NCBI GenBank assembly: GCA_014904985.1
Contig: MU128913.1
Coordinates: forward strand, 72,283-136,282
Reading direction: 5' to 3'
Length of the DNA: 64,000 nucleotides
DNA from: Hydnum rufescens UP504
Taxonomy: Eukaryota; Basidiomycota; Agaricomycetes; Cantharellales; Hydnaceae
Under the pieces are notes generated by a model, which was not told the DNA's origin, searched no databases, and worked only from the letters and a program-made list of their open reading frames with translations. Within the stretch, counting starts at the first letter, position 1. The number at the start of each line of letters is the position of its first letter. Position numbers and translations under genes: made by a program. This document shows, piece by piece, positions 45,059 to 57,220 of the stretch.

Positions 45059-45734
45059 ATATTTTGTTATGCTTACTTTTCCTTGGATATCCAGCAACTC
45101 TAACCTTAGGTCCTGCAACTATCCTTGGCTTTAGTGATTCGCATAGAGGGCTACCAGTGGCTTTGTCTCAACAACCTTGAAGATGACTTAGCTCCAGATG
45201 GCTTATAGATAGACTGTTCTTTAGAGGCAAGCAGAAAAGTTGACAGTGGTTGACAGTGATGATTTCCAGAGAGGAGATGATTGTGTGTGGATACAGGAAA
45301 TCTACCAGCTTTTATACCTTTCTGAAGGAGGCTGTGTTTAAGAAATATGACTCCCCCATGGGTGAGTCATATGTGAGTCATAGGTGAGAACAAAAGAAAA
45401 ATAACAAGATGATGTAATAATGCAGTCATAGCTGAGTCATGCATAAGGAGAACAAAAGGAATCATGAGGGGTGATGTCATAGTGATGTCATTCATAAAGA
45501 GAACAAAAGGAATCATGAGGGGGGGTGATGTCACCAATTTGCTGAGCATGTGGAATGCTTGGAGCATGTGGTCACTGACCATGTGGAGCATTCTGGAGGT
45601 GAAATGAAAGGATATCTCCAGGTTTTGGAGATTAATTTGAGCATAGTCCAATGGTTAAGGTGTTTTGTTGTTGGTTGATAATGGGGACAAGTGCATGGGA
45701 TGGGATTCGATGCAGAAACAGCAGTTTGCATCTG
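45059..45734. repeat. LTR-like flank, possibly of the minus-strand Gag element
   Basis: It contains GAGTCATATGTGAGTCATAGG words and a duplicated AGAACAAAAGGAATCATGAGG. It lies on the far side of the Gypsy insertion from the minus-strand Gag at 22370-24650, where that element's 5' end should be. Ends are not resolved. Confidence 0.35.
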
Positions 45735-46260
45735 TAATAGATGCTCTTGGTATCATTAGATGCGGATTTTTAACAGCTTTCTGGGCGCAGTGGTTCTGAG
45801 CAGATCCGGTGTAAACTGACAGAGAAATTCGTTTTTTACTGATGGGTGTTGATTCTGATAGTAACATCATTCTGTAGAGTTCAGTTTTGATCTGTTCTTT
45901 GCACGCTTGGTACTGTTGGATGCGGATTTTTTATATCTTTCTAGGCACAGTTGTTCCGAGAGGATTGAATGCGAACTGATGGAGAAATTCATTATTTACT
46001 GGAAATCCCGGATTTTGGTAGTAAAATTGTCCTGGAGAGTGCAGTTTTGGTCCATTCGACTTGTGTTTGGTACCGTTTGAAAGGTGTGAATCGTAGCTTT
46101 CTAAGTGTTATATGGGTGCACCTCTCCAATTAAAACTGACGGAGTTATAGAACGAATTCGATTTCTGCACATAGCCATAATTAATTTTGTAATTGGTCAT
46201 GTGATTGTCCAAAGGCTGGGAGTGGTGTGATTTCGCGTTTTCTGATACTGGATGTTTTTA
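45735..46260. repeat. Internal-repeat fragment related to the TG...CA elements
   Basis: Three diverged copies (about 45745, 45890 and 46030) of the repeat TTGGTACCGTT.GATGCGGATTTTT..AGCTTTCT.GGCG are present, also found in pairs at 11141-11410 and 31890-32180. The outer ends of the element are not recognisable here. Confidence 0.55.
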
Positions 46261-46299
46261 TCTTTCACAGTGGCGAACGCGACAACAACAGACAACAAT

Positions 46300-47230
46300 G
46301 GGCCCAGTGAGTGGCAACATGAACCACACACCCACCATAGCGGGTGTGTGGTTCTCTATATGAGATGAGTCCTCCCCCCCCCCAATGTCCCCAACCACGC
46401 AAAAAGAGCAGCAAAGGCTGCTCTTTTTGTGCTGGTTTTAATTTTAACTAATCTTATCTTTTATTGTACATGATCAAGGTAAAAACTCGCCCAGTGGCAA
46501 CCCGGGGATATGCCCAACAACAACCCACGACATGGACAAAACGAAAATGTGGAAACCCCATGCACCACACACACTGAGGTGGGTGTGGTGATTTTGAAGT
46601 AAGTACTCTGGCTACCGGTACCATTGCGCAAAAGGAGCAGTACCAGCTGCTCCTTTTGCATGACTTTCCTCTTGTTTTATTTATTTTTCATTAACTAACA
46701 CTGTTATTTTTCTAGATCTGCCTGCAATGCCAGACCTGCTGCCCGAAACCCTGCGATCCCAAACCCACTGGGTGAAACCCCATGACCCCAAGCCCACCAT
46801 GGGAACGACGACCCACAAAACAGACGAAACGAAAGTGCGGAACTCCACCACACACCCACCTTAGTGGGTGTGTGGTGATTTAAAGGTAAGTGCTTTTTTC
46901 TTTTTCTTTTTCACTAATGCTTTGTTATCTGAGCCCAGAACCAGTGACAATCCCCCTCCCAACTTGAAACTCACATGAACCACGAACCGAAGGTCCACTG
47001 AATGAAATACGACACCTGGGAATAACAACCCATGAAACAGACAAAATGAAAACACAGGAAGCCCATGCACCACACCCGCCTTACTGGTGTAAGGTAAGGT
47101 CTTTTTTTATTGTTGTAGATACACTTGCACAGAAGGAGTAGCTGTGGCTACTCTTTCTGTGCTACTGTGGATGTATGTAAATAATATAGATAGTGATGAA
47201 TAAATAAATAAGTAATAATAATAATAATGA
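46300..47230 (+). mobile_element. Element E6: partial right arm of an array element
   Basis: A palindromes lie near 46321, 46563, 46851 and 47068 and B palindromes at 46397-46433, 46626-46662 and 47125-47164. One acceptor, TTTTTCTAG, ends at 46715, and a GTAAGT donor sits near 46886 without a B hairpin. The AT-rich subterminal strip follows from 47170. The terminus is missing. Confidence 0.65.
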
Positions 47231-47295
47231 ATATTAGTAATCAAATGCTACAACAGGCTTTGTGGGGTTTTAGCATGCAATCTGATTATGGTTGC

Positions 47296-47952
47296 CACAG
47301 TCAGGTTTTGGTCAGGTTTTGCCCAATTTGGGCAAAACCTAAACCTGACCAGGTTCCAAAATCACCCATGAGGGCAAAACCTGAACCTGACCTGAGGTTC
47401 GGTCTCATTCAGGTCAGGTTCTGGTTTAAACCTGGTTTAAACCTGAAACCTGAGGTATGAGGGAAGCCAACATTTTCAGGGGATACTACAGAATATCTAG
47501 ACCCTCTACTCAAGTCTCTGCCTCTGCCACTCCCTTTACACCTGCTTTAGATCCACATCTCCTTCCTAGCCCCTTTTCAATTCAATTTACTGCTCACACA
47601 TCTTCTCAAGATGGTATTTAGTCACTACATTCTGTCATGTGACTTGTGACCTGCACCAATTACCTCATTTGATGGCCAAGTCATGTGACTTCTGACTCCA
47701 GAACTATAGTCACATCTGTAAATTGCCAGATTTGGTGCCAGAATAGTGGTCAATTTACATGGAATGGAACCTACACCCTACCTTTCAGGTTCAGGTTTAA
47801 ACCTGGTTTCAGACCAGTTTTTGGATTCAGGGCAAGGGCAAAACCTGAACCTGACCTGAAGTAAATGAAATGAAACCTGACCCCAATGGAACTTGACCTG
47901 GGTCAGGTTCAGGTTTAAACTCAGGTTCCACAGGTTTAAACCTGAACCACAG
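47296..47952. repeat. Two clusters of AACCTGAACCTGACC words flanking a 330-bp core
   Basis: Clusters at 47296-47460 and 47762-47952 are built from GGTTCAGGTTTAAACC, AAACCTGAACCTGACC and the complement, forming many overlapping small palindromes. The core between them has no gene-like frame. It could be the ends of a small element or an expanded satellite. Confidence 0.55.
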
Positions 47953-48274
47953 CATCCATAAAGAAGAGAGATCCGCCTAGTCCCAACCCTCTAATGCGTC
48001 AGTAGTAACACTGTTACTCATCCTCAAAGTTGAGATCTGGGTATCACCGGAAAGCTCTGATTCCCACGATTCCAATGGTCATACTCACTAAGGATTCTGA
48101 TCACTCCTTCTTGAGTTATTCACTGATCTTTCCCTCCCCCTCACTTGGGGAGGTTTTTTTTTTTTTTTTTTTTAAGTCCACCAATGAATAGGTTCTTTCC
48201 TAGTAAAAAAGAACTCTCAAAAATGGTCTCAGAAGTCATCTCCAAAATGGCACCAAAACATCAGTATTCTGAAG
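47953..48274. other. Unassigned sequence before the gap
   Basis: It contains a long T run (48155-48173). I see no gene. Confidence 0.4.
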
Positions 48275-49256
48275 NNNNNNNNNNNNNNNNNNNNNNNNNN
48301 NNNNNNNNNNNNNNNNNNNNNNNNNNNNNNNNNNNNNNNNNNNNNNNNNNNNNNNNNNNNNNNNNNNNNNNNNNNNNNNNNNNNNNNNNNNNNNNNNNNN
48401 NNNNNNNNNNNNNNNNNNNNNNNNNNNNNNNNNNNNNNNNNNNNNNNNNNNNNNNNNNNNNNNNNNNNNNNNNNNNNNNNNNNNNNNNNNNNNNNNNNNN
48501 NNNNNNNNNNNNNNNNNNNNNNNNNNNNNNNNNNNNNNNNNNNNNNNNNNNNNNNNNNNNNNNNNNNNNNNNNNNNNNNNNNNNNNNNNNNNNNNNNNNN
48601 NNNNNNNNNNNNNNNNNNNNNNNNNNNNNNNNNNNNNNNNNNNNNNNNNNNNNNNNNNNNNNNNNNNNNNNNNNNNNNNNNNNNNNNNNNNNNNNNNNNN
48701 NNNNNNNNNNNNNNNNNNNNNNNNNNNNNNNNNNNNNNNNNNNNNNNNNNNNNNNNNNNNNNNNNNNNNNNNNNNNNNNNNNNNNNNNNNNNNNNNNNNN
48801 NNNNNNNNNNNNNNNNNNNNNNNNNNNNNNNNNNNNNNNNNNNNNNNNNNNNNNNNNNNNNNNNNNNNNNNNNNNNNNNNNNNNNNNNNNNNNNNNNNNN
48901 NNNNNNNNNNNNNNNNNNNNNNNNNNNNNNNNNNNNNNNNNNNNNNNNNNNNNNNNNNNNNNNNNNNNNNNNNNNNNNNNNNNNNNNNNNNNNNNNNNNN
49001 NNNNNNNNNNNNNNNNNNNNNNNNNNNNNNNNNNNNNNNNNNNNNNNNNNNNNNNNNNNNNNNNNNNNNNNNNNNNNNNNNNNNNNNNNNNNNNNNNNNN
49101 NNNNNNNNNNNNNNNNNNNNNNNNNNNNNNNNNNNNNNNNNNNNNNNNNNNNNNNNNNNNNNNNNNNNNNNNNNNNNNNNNNNNNNNNNNNNNNNNNNNN
49201 NNNNNNNNNNNNNNNNNNNNNNNNNNNNNNNNNNNNNNNNNNNNNNNNNNNNNNNN
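48275..49256. other. Assembly gap (982 N)
   Basis: This is a run of N. Frames spanning it are meaningless. It lies just before a copy of the long inverted repeat, which may have caused the assembly break. Confidence 0.99.
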
Positions 49257-50230
49257 GATATCAGCCAAAACTGGACTCCATTTAGGCAGTTGCTTCACAG
49301 GCCTCCCCCCTAAACAACAATTTTCCTCCCCAGAGCCTTCCATCCATGTAATTGCCCTAAAAATGCACACTTTGATCATCCAAACACATCTATAACATCC
49401 TCATGGCATGTGCACTCCCCATATATGTACTAACTTAGTGGTGTAATATCAGAGCCACCCCTGCTCTACATCCTATGTAATGCACTTTTGATCTTCCTCC
49501 CCCTCCCCCTCAATTTCAGCCACTTCCACACATCCAATTCATTCCATTTTTGGATATAGTGAGGGCTATAGTATTATAGGCCAATTCCACCTAGTTTGGG
49601 TGTAATTTAAAGTGTTCAACATTCATGGTAGCTTGTTGTTCTCTTTTGGCCTGAAAAGGGAGTTGAATATCTAGAAGTAAACAGAATAAGCTGATTTTTG
49701 GCACATGTTTATTCAATTATATGATTATACCCTATGTCAAATTTCAAGTCCACACCTTATCTGTGGGGGGAGTAAATTGATTTTCACTTTTTAAACTTGT
49801 TTCCCTTCTATCTCTGTAATTACTGCACAGATCTGGCTGAAATTTTGATATGTAAACAGTATATAATCACGTGCTAAATTTCAGAACGATCCTCACACTC
49901 CTTAGATTTCAGCAATTTCCAGTGCTTCTGGTACCTATTGTCCAGTTCATTCCCTTAAAGTGTGTAGATTGGGCTGGCTTTTGGCACATAATTAGTACAT
50001 TATATTGTCTGGCTTTTTGCCAATTTTCAAGTCTCTAGCTATTCTGCAAGGGGAGGAAATGAATTTTCAATGTTCAGACTTGTTTGCCTCATATCTTCAT
50101 AACCCCTGCACTAATTTGGCTGAAATTTTGATATGATTTGCATAGATGTAGTATCTAATTATGTGCCAAATTTCAGAACGATCCGCTCAACAGTTAGTTG
50201 GATGTACCTCATCCAATTTCCGCATTTAGG
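49257..50230. repeat. Second, rearranged copy of the 2670-5060 repeat
   Basis: 49257-49400 matches the left arm (about 2983-3120). The sequence then jumps within the word CATCCTCATGG to right-arm sequence (about 4010 onward) and continues to 50230, matching 4323-4700. The central palindrome has therefore been deleted here, as long inverted repeats often are. Confidence 0.7.
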
Positions 50231-50339
50231 CTTTTTTTAATAGGACTCACTGTATTATGTAATGGGATATGATCCAAAATTATTATGGAGTATTATCTAA
50301 TCTACCGTTTTATATTGGTCTATCTAGTTACCGCATTTA

Positions 50340-51093
50340 GGCTCTTTCATAGCAGCAGGTGGCTTGCCTTGGAAACTGGGCAATTGCCGGTGTTGAGTCC
50401 TGGGTTCAATTTACTGGCAATTGCTGGAAAATTGTTTCTGTTGCATGACACCACCACCTCCATGTATCAAGGCCCAGGACAACCCACCATACCCCAGTAT
50501 AGACTGGGGTGTGGTGCTAAGGTATGTAATTATAGTCTTAGCTACTCTAGTGCAAAAGGGGCAGCCTCTGGCTGCCCTTTTTGCACTACTATTGATTTTT
50601 TTTATTGATTTGTTGACCCCCCATTATAGGGTCCCCCCAAGTGCACACCCAGGAGCCCCCATCCCCTCTGGTGGGTCCCCCTAACCCCTGCCCCACCCCT
50701 CTAGTTGGTCTGGGGCAGGGGTGCCCCCTCTTGTCAGCACTGGTGTGGTCATGCCTGGATTGTGTAATTAATTAGGTAATATGTATTATATAATATATTT
50801 AATTATATCATCAACAAATTATGTAATTTAATATCACATAATACTATCATTGTATGATTATGGCACCGCTTTTTTGGGTGGATTACATAATATCTTATTT
50901 AGGTAATTGACAGGTTGGCCAGTGCAGAATTCTGCAAGTTCCAAAATTGATCTCAAATTGAGCTCAACTTGAGCTCAAAACCTGACTCTTTTGATCACTT
51001 TTTGATATCAAACATAATACAAGCCTATCAGGCACTATACAGATATCAAAATGACATACCTTTTAAGGCCCCCAAGAGTGTCTGACCAGCCTG
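50340..51093 (+). mobile_element. Element E7: right end of an array element
   Basis: Central-foldback relics (GGCAATTGCCGGTGTTGAG near 50379) precede palindrome A (50485-50516), the donor GTATGT at 50522, B (50549-50588, stem TAGTGCAAAAGGGGCAGCC) and an acceptor ending at 50629, giving a 108-nt intron. After 50760 the sequence is AT-rich, then the terminus TCTGACCAGCCTG ends at 51093. Host sequence GCACAGGCACC follows. The duplicated flanks at 54880 and 59728 read GTACAGGCACC without the element. Confidence 0.65.
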
Positions 51094-51398
51094 GCACAGG
51101 CACCATTTTATCGGGGGGATCCTTTTTGTGACTCCTAATCCTTGAGCCATGCGGTGCTATTGGATCATCCTATCACTTACATACATAATTGTCGAATTGG
51201 TTAGATACCTTGCACCACCACAAAGACACCAGAACCAAAACATGTACCCAGACCTATAATGGAAGCTACACACACACCCAAAGAAACCAGACAACACTCA
51301 TTTAAACACCAAATAGATCGATTGATGTATGATATGGATCCCTCCTACATCCTGCCAGTCAACCACTCTTATGAGGGGCCACACCACACAGTACGACT

Positions 51399-54300
51399 CT
51401 ATAAGCCAAGGCTGTCCACTTCCATCTGGACTTGCAATGCTTCCCTGTGCTCTCCCATGTTTGAATAGCAATGTGAAAGCCTGGACAGTGCAGATGCAAA
51501 AGTCTTAGCAAAGACGTCAGGGTCCATTGCCACAAAGGGTCAGAACAAGTACACTGTCTCTTGAATTACTGGAAGAGCCTCAGGGATACAATCAAGATTA
51601 GACAGAATGTCAAACAGGTTGGAGAGTGAATGTGCTAGGTTGGCATTGAAAAATATGGGTCGATCCACCATAAGCAGGCAGTAGATGTTCACAGCTTCTT
51701 CAATGGCTCCAAGTGCTTCTTCATAGCAGCCAAGTGCTGAAAGATGAAGTGAGATATCCCTGAGAGAATGGGCAAGTTTTGGCTGGAATGTGTTGGGTTG
51801 ACTGGCTGCCAGCGAGTGGTATATGTTCATGGCCTCCTCATTCTTCTCAAGCGCATCCTTGTAACAGCCAAATTTTGAGAGACAGACAGAGAGCCGGATG
51901 AGAGAGAGGGCAAAGCATGGAAAAATTTCATTTGGTCGATCTGTTACCAGAGGGCAGTAAATCCTCATAGCCTCCTCAATCACCTTGAGTGCTTCCTCAT
52001 GGTGGTCAAATTGAGAAAGATCATTGGAGAAGTGGCTAAGAGTGCAAGCAAGGAGTGAATTGAATTCATTCGGTCGATCCACTACTAGTGCGCGGTAAAT
52101 GTTCAAGGCTTCTTCTGTTGCCACAAGTGCTTCCACATGGTGGCCAGATTTTGAGAGGTCAATGGAGAGATTGCAAAGATAGTGAGTGAGAAATGGGTGG
52201 AACTCATCAGGTCGATAAGCCACCAGCCACTGGCAAATCCTCACAGCCTCCTCAATTGCGTTGAGTGCTTCCTCATGGCGGTCAAATTGAGAAAGATCAC
52301 TGGAGAAGTTGTTAAGAGAGTGAGCAAGAAGTGGATAGAATCCATTTGGTCAATCCACTACTAGTGTGTGGTAAATGTTCAATGCTTCCTCCATTGCCAC
52401 AAGTGCTTCCACATGATGGTCAAATTTCGAGAAGCAAATGGAGAGCTGGCTAAGAGAGGATGTGAGATATGAGCAGAAGATGTTGGGTTGATATGCCACC
52501 AGCCACCGGCAAATGCCCACAGCCTCCTCAATTGCCTTGAGCACTTCCTCATGGTGGTCAAATTGAGAAAGATCACTGGAGAAGTTCTCAAGAGAGTGAG
52601 CAAGAAGTGAATCAAATTCATTTGGTCGATCCACTACTAGTAGGCAGTAAATGTTCAATTCTTCCTCCATTGCTGCAAGTGCTTCTGAGTGGCAGCCAGA
52701 TTTCGAGAGGTGAATGGAGAGCTTGTTAAGAGAGGGAGCGAGATATGTGCAGAATACATTGGGTTGACGCTCCACCAACTGCCAATAAATGCTCATGGCC
52801 TCCTCAATCGCCTTGAGCACTTCCTGATTGCAGTCAAATTGAGAAAGATCAATGGAAAGATTCTCCACACTATGAGCCAGGTGTGGGTGGAATACATCTG
52901 GCTGTTCAGTTGCTAGTGAGCAGCAAATCTCCACTGCCTGTTCAGTTATTGTCAGGGCCTCCCTATTGAGACCACATTCTGAATGGCAAGCAGACAGGGT
53001 GATGAACGAAGAGGCACAATCTGGGCACAATATATCCTCTTGATCTGCCCTTAGTGAGAGGTAGAGGCGTATGGCTTCCTCAGCCATGGGGAGGCCCTCA
53101 TTGTGGCAGCTAAGAAGTAAAAGAGCCTTAGAAAGCTTGGTGAGAGAAGCAGCCAGGCCTGGTATGTCTTGTCCCTCCTGGTGCAGACCAACTGTGGTAT
53201 TCCGGACCTCAAAGACCTCATCCAAAAGACCCAAGTCAGACAAATTGAATGATAATTGGCTCATTTTGCCTGCCAGGGTGGCCACATCAAGTTCAGCCTG
53301 CCCAATATTATTCAATTTGTTCAAAAGCTCCAATGTGATGGACACCGTTTCATGGAGTTGGGGGGCTGGATCCTTGCACCGCAGCCAGTCACTTCTCCAT
53401 CCTATAGATTGCTCTTCGGTTTCAGTGGGGATGGCAAGATCTGATATGACACTGGCCACCTTCACTGTAAGCTGAGAGATCTGCATAGCAAGATATGAAA
53501 CATGGTGGTTATGCCCAGTTTGCAGTACAGTCATTGCTGGGGATCTGTTCAGTTCTTCATGAGCATAATCAGGTAGTGAGCTCAAGAACGGCAAGCACCT
53601 TGAACCAGGGGGTGTCAGGGTTGCCTGTAATCCCACTGCTTCCAGGTGAGCTTGCACAGCGACTCCAATCTGCTCAAACATTGCCCAACCCGCTGGATGC
53701 TGGAGGAGGTTGTGAAGGCTCGTCAGTGATGGCGGTGCTGATGATGGTGCCGCAGATGGTAGTGCTGGTGGCAGTGCCAATGGCGGTGGTGCTGACGGCA
53801 CAGCCCCTGATGAGGATGGCGATGCACCCTCTCTGTCCTCTTTCCAACTTATCAACACAGATGGTCCAGGAAACACTATTGTTTCTATTCTGTCCATGAC
53901 ATTGGATGTTCTCACAGATGCCATGAGCTTGATGATAATATCAGGGAAACTCTTGCTTCACAAGAATGAGAACATTGAATAGACACTCACATGCAGCATG
54001 TTCAAGCAATCCATCAAATTCTCTCCATGCCTCAATAATCCAGCATTGATTTCATCACACCTGACATACCTATCCAGCAGGCCCAGGTCAGACCAATGCA
54101 TTACATCGGCTTTGATTGCCTTCAAGTTGCTGACAGAGAGGGAGATGAATCTAATGGCCTGGAGAGAGAGAATGAACAAAGATTGAGGGAAACACACCTC
54201 TTTAAAGCAAACAGTCTCACAGTGGTCAGCAAACCATCAAGGATTGGAATATTGCTCCCTCTCAAGTCCTCCACAAAGAGGTGGAGAAACCTCATGACCC

Positions 54301-54640
54301 GGGATATAAGGTGCACGCATCCCTCTTTTCCATCATGCATGGTTTTAATGGCCTCACTTATCTCTGCCAAGACATCAATGATTTGAGTTACCAGTCCTAC
54401 TAGTGCCCCTGGTAGGGCAGGAATATGGACTCGGATCGAAGCCACAGTGAGCACAGAATTCCATTCGGACCCTGTGTGATCATTGGGGGAGTCTGGATAA
54501 GTTGGCTGGGATCTGGCTGGAAGATCTGGGCTGATGGGTTGTGCGGTGGACGTGGATCCAGAAGGAATGGAATCAGTAGGTTGGGGTGACGGTGTTAGGT
54601 CCCTGTGTATTAAAGTTTTCCAGAATCTTCTGGGCAACAT
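51399..54640 (-). pseudogene. TPR-repeat protein gene 1 with N-terminal helical domain (two in-frame TGA)
   Basis: Minus strand, probable start ATG at 54640. Exons are about 54640-54221, 54158-53991 and 53927-51399; introns 54159-54220 and 53928-53990 are phase 0 with GTGAG donors. The first exons encode a Ser/Pro-rich lead, then helices around PALPGALVGLVTQIIDVL that resemble the HeLo/MLKL-like adaptor helices at the front of mushroom NLR-type proteins (a loose match). The long exon has an Ala/Pro/Ser linker and at least ten 46-residue TPR-type repeats (EEALNIYR..LVVDRPNEF..LAHSLSNLS). No NB-ARC or NACHT domain lies between. TGA replaces the Arg of DRPN at 52352-52350 and a residue near 51542-51540. 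It may be a recent pseudogene or tolerate read-through. A partner role in immunity or self-recognition is inference only. Confidence 0.7.
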
Positions 54641-55172
54641 GGAAGCTGAGAAAATGAGTTTGAAGGCAATGTGAGGCAAGTTATCCAATACCTGAGCACA
54701 ATTAAATAATTTACTGTACAACATGCATGCTGTTAGAGGAAAACTTAATAGGAAGCTGGGAAATCCTGAGCTATACATAGCAGAGGAAGATCGACTGATC
54801 ACAATTAGCCTACGCAACATCTAATTGCCTGGGGTAGGCACCCAGAGAATGATAGAAGAGGTGGATGGAATGTGTACAGGCACCATTTTATCGGGAGGAT
54901 CCTTTTCGTGACTCCTTGAGCCATGCAGCACCATCGGATTGTCCTATCGCTTACATATGCAATTGTCAGATCAGTTAGATACCATGCACCACCACAAAGA
55001 CACCAGAACCAAAACATGTACCCAGACCTATAACAGAAGCTACACACACAGCCAAAGAAACCAGACAACACTCATTTAAACACCGAATAGATTGATTGAT
55101 GTATGATATGGATCCATCCAACATCCCGACAGTCAACCACTCTTATGAGGGGCCACACTACACAGTACAGCT
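54641..55172. other. Duplicated intergenic flank between the two TPR genes
   Basis: 54878-55172 matches 51094-51400, and its first part matches 59728-59850 (CAGGCACCATTTTATCGGGAGG). It therefore marks the boundary of a tandem duplication unit. It contains the end of gene 2's 3' region and the upstream region of gene 1. No separate gene is seen. Confidence 0.65.
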
Positions 55173-57220
55173 CTATAAGCCAAGGCCATCCACTTCCATC
55201 TGGGTTTGCAATGCTTCTCTGTGCTGTCCCATGTCTGAATAGTAACTTGAAAGCCTAGACAGTGCAGATGCAAAAGTCTTAGTAAAGAGGTCAGGGTGCC
55301 TTGCCACGAGGGGTTGGAACAAGTTCGCTGTTTCTTCAATTACCGGAAGAGCCTCAGGGATATGATCAAGATAAGACAGAATGTCAAACAGGTTGGAGAG
55401 TGAGCATGCTAGGCTGGCATTGAAAACTCTGGGTTGATCCACCATAAGCAGGTGGAAGATGTTCACAGCTTCTTCAATGGCTCCAAGTGCTTCTTCATAG
55501 CAGTCAAGGGCCGAAAGATGAAGGGAGGTATTGTTGAGAGAGTGGGCAAGTTTTGGCTGGAATTCATTGGATCGACTGGCTACCAGTGAGCGGTATATCT
55601 TCATAGCCTCCTCATTCTTCTCAAGTGCCTCCTGGTGACAGCCAAATTTTGAGAGAGATGTGGAGAGCCAGCCGAGAGAGGAGGTAAAGTCTTGATGAAA
55701 TTCACCTGGTCGATCTGTCTCCAGCCGCCAGTAAATGCTCATGGCCTCCTCAATCACCTTCAGTGCTTCCTCATCATGGTCAAAATGAGAAAGATTACTG
55801 TAGAAGTTGCAGAGAGAGTAAGCAAGATGTGAATTGAATTCATCTGGTCGATCCACTGCTAGTGGGCAGTAAATGTTCAATGCTTCCTCAGTTGCCCTGA
55901 GTGCTTTCACATGGTGGCCACAGTCCAAGAGGCAAACAGAGAGTTGATCAAGAGAGTCAGTGAAAAATGGGTGGTACTCATTGGGTCGATACACCACCAG
56001 CCACCAGTAAATGCTCATGGCCTCCCCAATCACCTTGAGTGCTCCCCCACTGCGGTCAAATTGAGAAAGATCACTAGAGAAGTTGTGAAGGGAGCGAGCA
56101 AGACATGAATTGAATTCATTTGGTCAATCCGCTGCTAGTGGGTGGCAAATGTTCAATGCTTCCTCTGTTGCCGCAAGTGCTTCCACATGACGGTCAAGTC
56201 CCAAGAGGCGGGTGGAGAGCTTGTCAAGAGAGAAAGCGAGATATGGGCAGAACATATTGGGTCAATATGCTGCCAGCCGCCGGTAAATGCCCATGGCCTC
56301 CTCAATCGCTTGGAGTGCTTCCTCATTGCGGTCAAATTGAGAAAGATCACTGGAGAAGTTCTCAAGAGAGTGAGCAAGATATGGATCAAATACATTTGGT
56401 CAATCCACCGCTAAGGAACAGTAAATGTTCAAAGCTTCCTCAGTTGCCCCAAGTGCTTCCATGTGGTGGCCAGATTCTGTGAGGTGAATGGAGAGCTCAT
56501 TAAGAGAGGAAGCAAGATATGGGCAAAATATATTGGGTCGATGCACCACCAACTGCTGGTAAATACTCACAGCCTCCTCAATTGCCTTAAGCACTTCCTC
56601 ATTGTGGTCAAATTGAGAAAGATCAATGGAAAAATTCTCAATGCTGCGCATGAGGTGTGGGTGGAATGCATCTGGCTGTTCTGTTGCTAGTGAGCGGTAA
56701 ATCTCCACCACCCATTCAGTTGCAGTCAGGGCTTCCCTACTGAGACCACATTCCAAATGGCAAGCAGACAGGGTGATGAATGAACAGGCATGATCTGGGC
56801 AGAATATATCCTGTCGATCTGCTACTAGCGAGAGGTAAAGGCATATGGCTTCCTCAGCCCTGGGGAGGCCCTCATCATGGCAGCCAAGAAGTAAAAGAGC
56901 CCTGGAAAGCTCTGTGAGAGAAGCAGCAAGGCCTGATATGTCTTGTCCCTCCTGGTGCAGACCAACTGCGGCATTCTGGACCTCAAAGGCCTCATCTGAA
57001 AGACCCAAGTCAGACAAATTGAATGATAATCAACTCATTTTGTCTGCCAGGGTGGCCACATCAAGTTCAGCCTGCACAATATTATTCAACTCATTCAAAA
57101 GCCTCAATGTGGTGGAGACTGTTTCGTAGAGTTGGAGGCCCAGATCCTTGCTCTGCAGCCAGTCACTTCTCCATCGTATAGATTGATTTCAAATTTCAGT
57201 GGGGACAGCAAGATCTGATA
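55173..57220 (-). pseudogene. TPR-repeat protein gene 2, repeat region (four in-frame TGA)
   Basis: A minus-strand frame of 46-residue TPR-type repeats closely paralogous to gene 1 ends with stop at 55173. In-frame TGA codons at 57032, 56402, 56264 and 56126 (first base) do not shift the frame. The last three fall exactly on the Arg of the DRPN or YRPN motif, 138 nt (one repeat) apart. The upstream junction at about 57220 is replaced by unrelated DNA, so the gene is broken. Confidence 0.8.

Noticed and set aside
48145..49395. Long open frames on both strands across 48275-49256
   Set aside because: They exist only because the run of N contains no stop codons.
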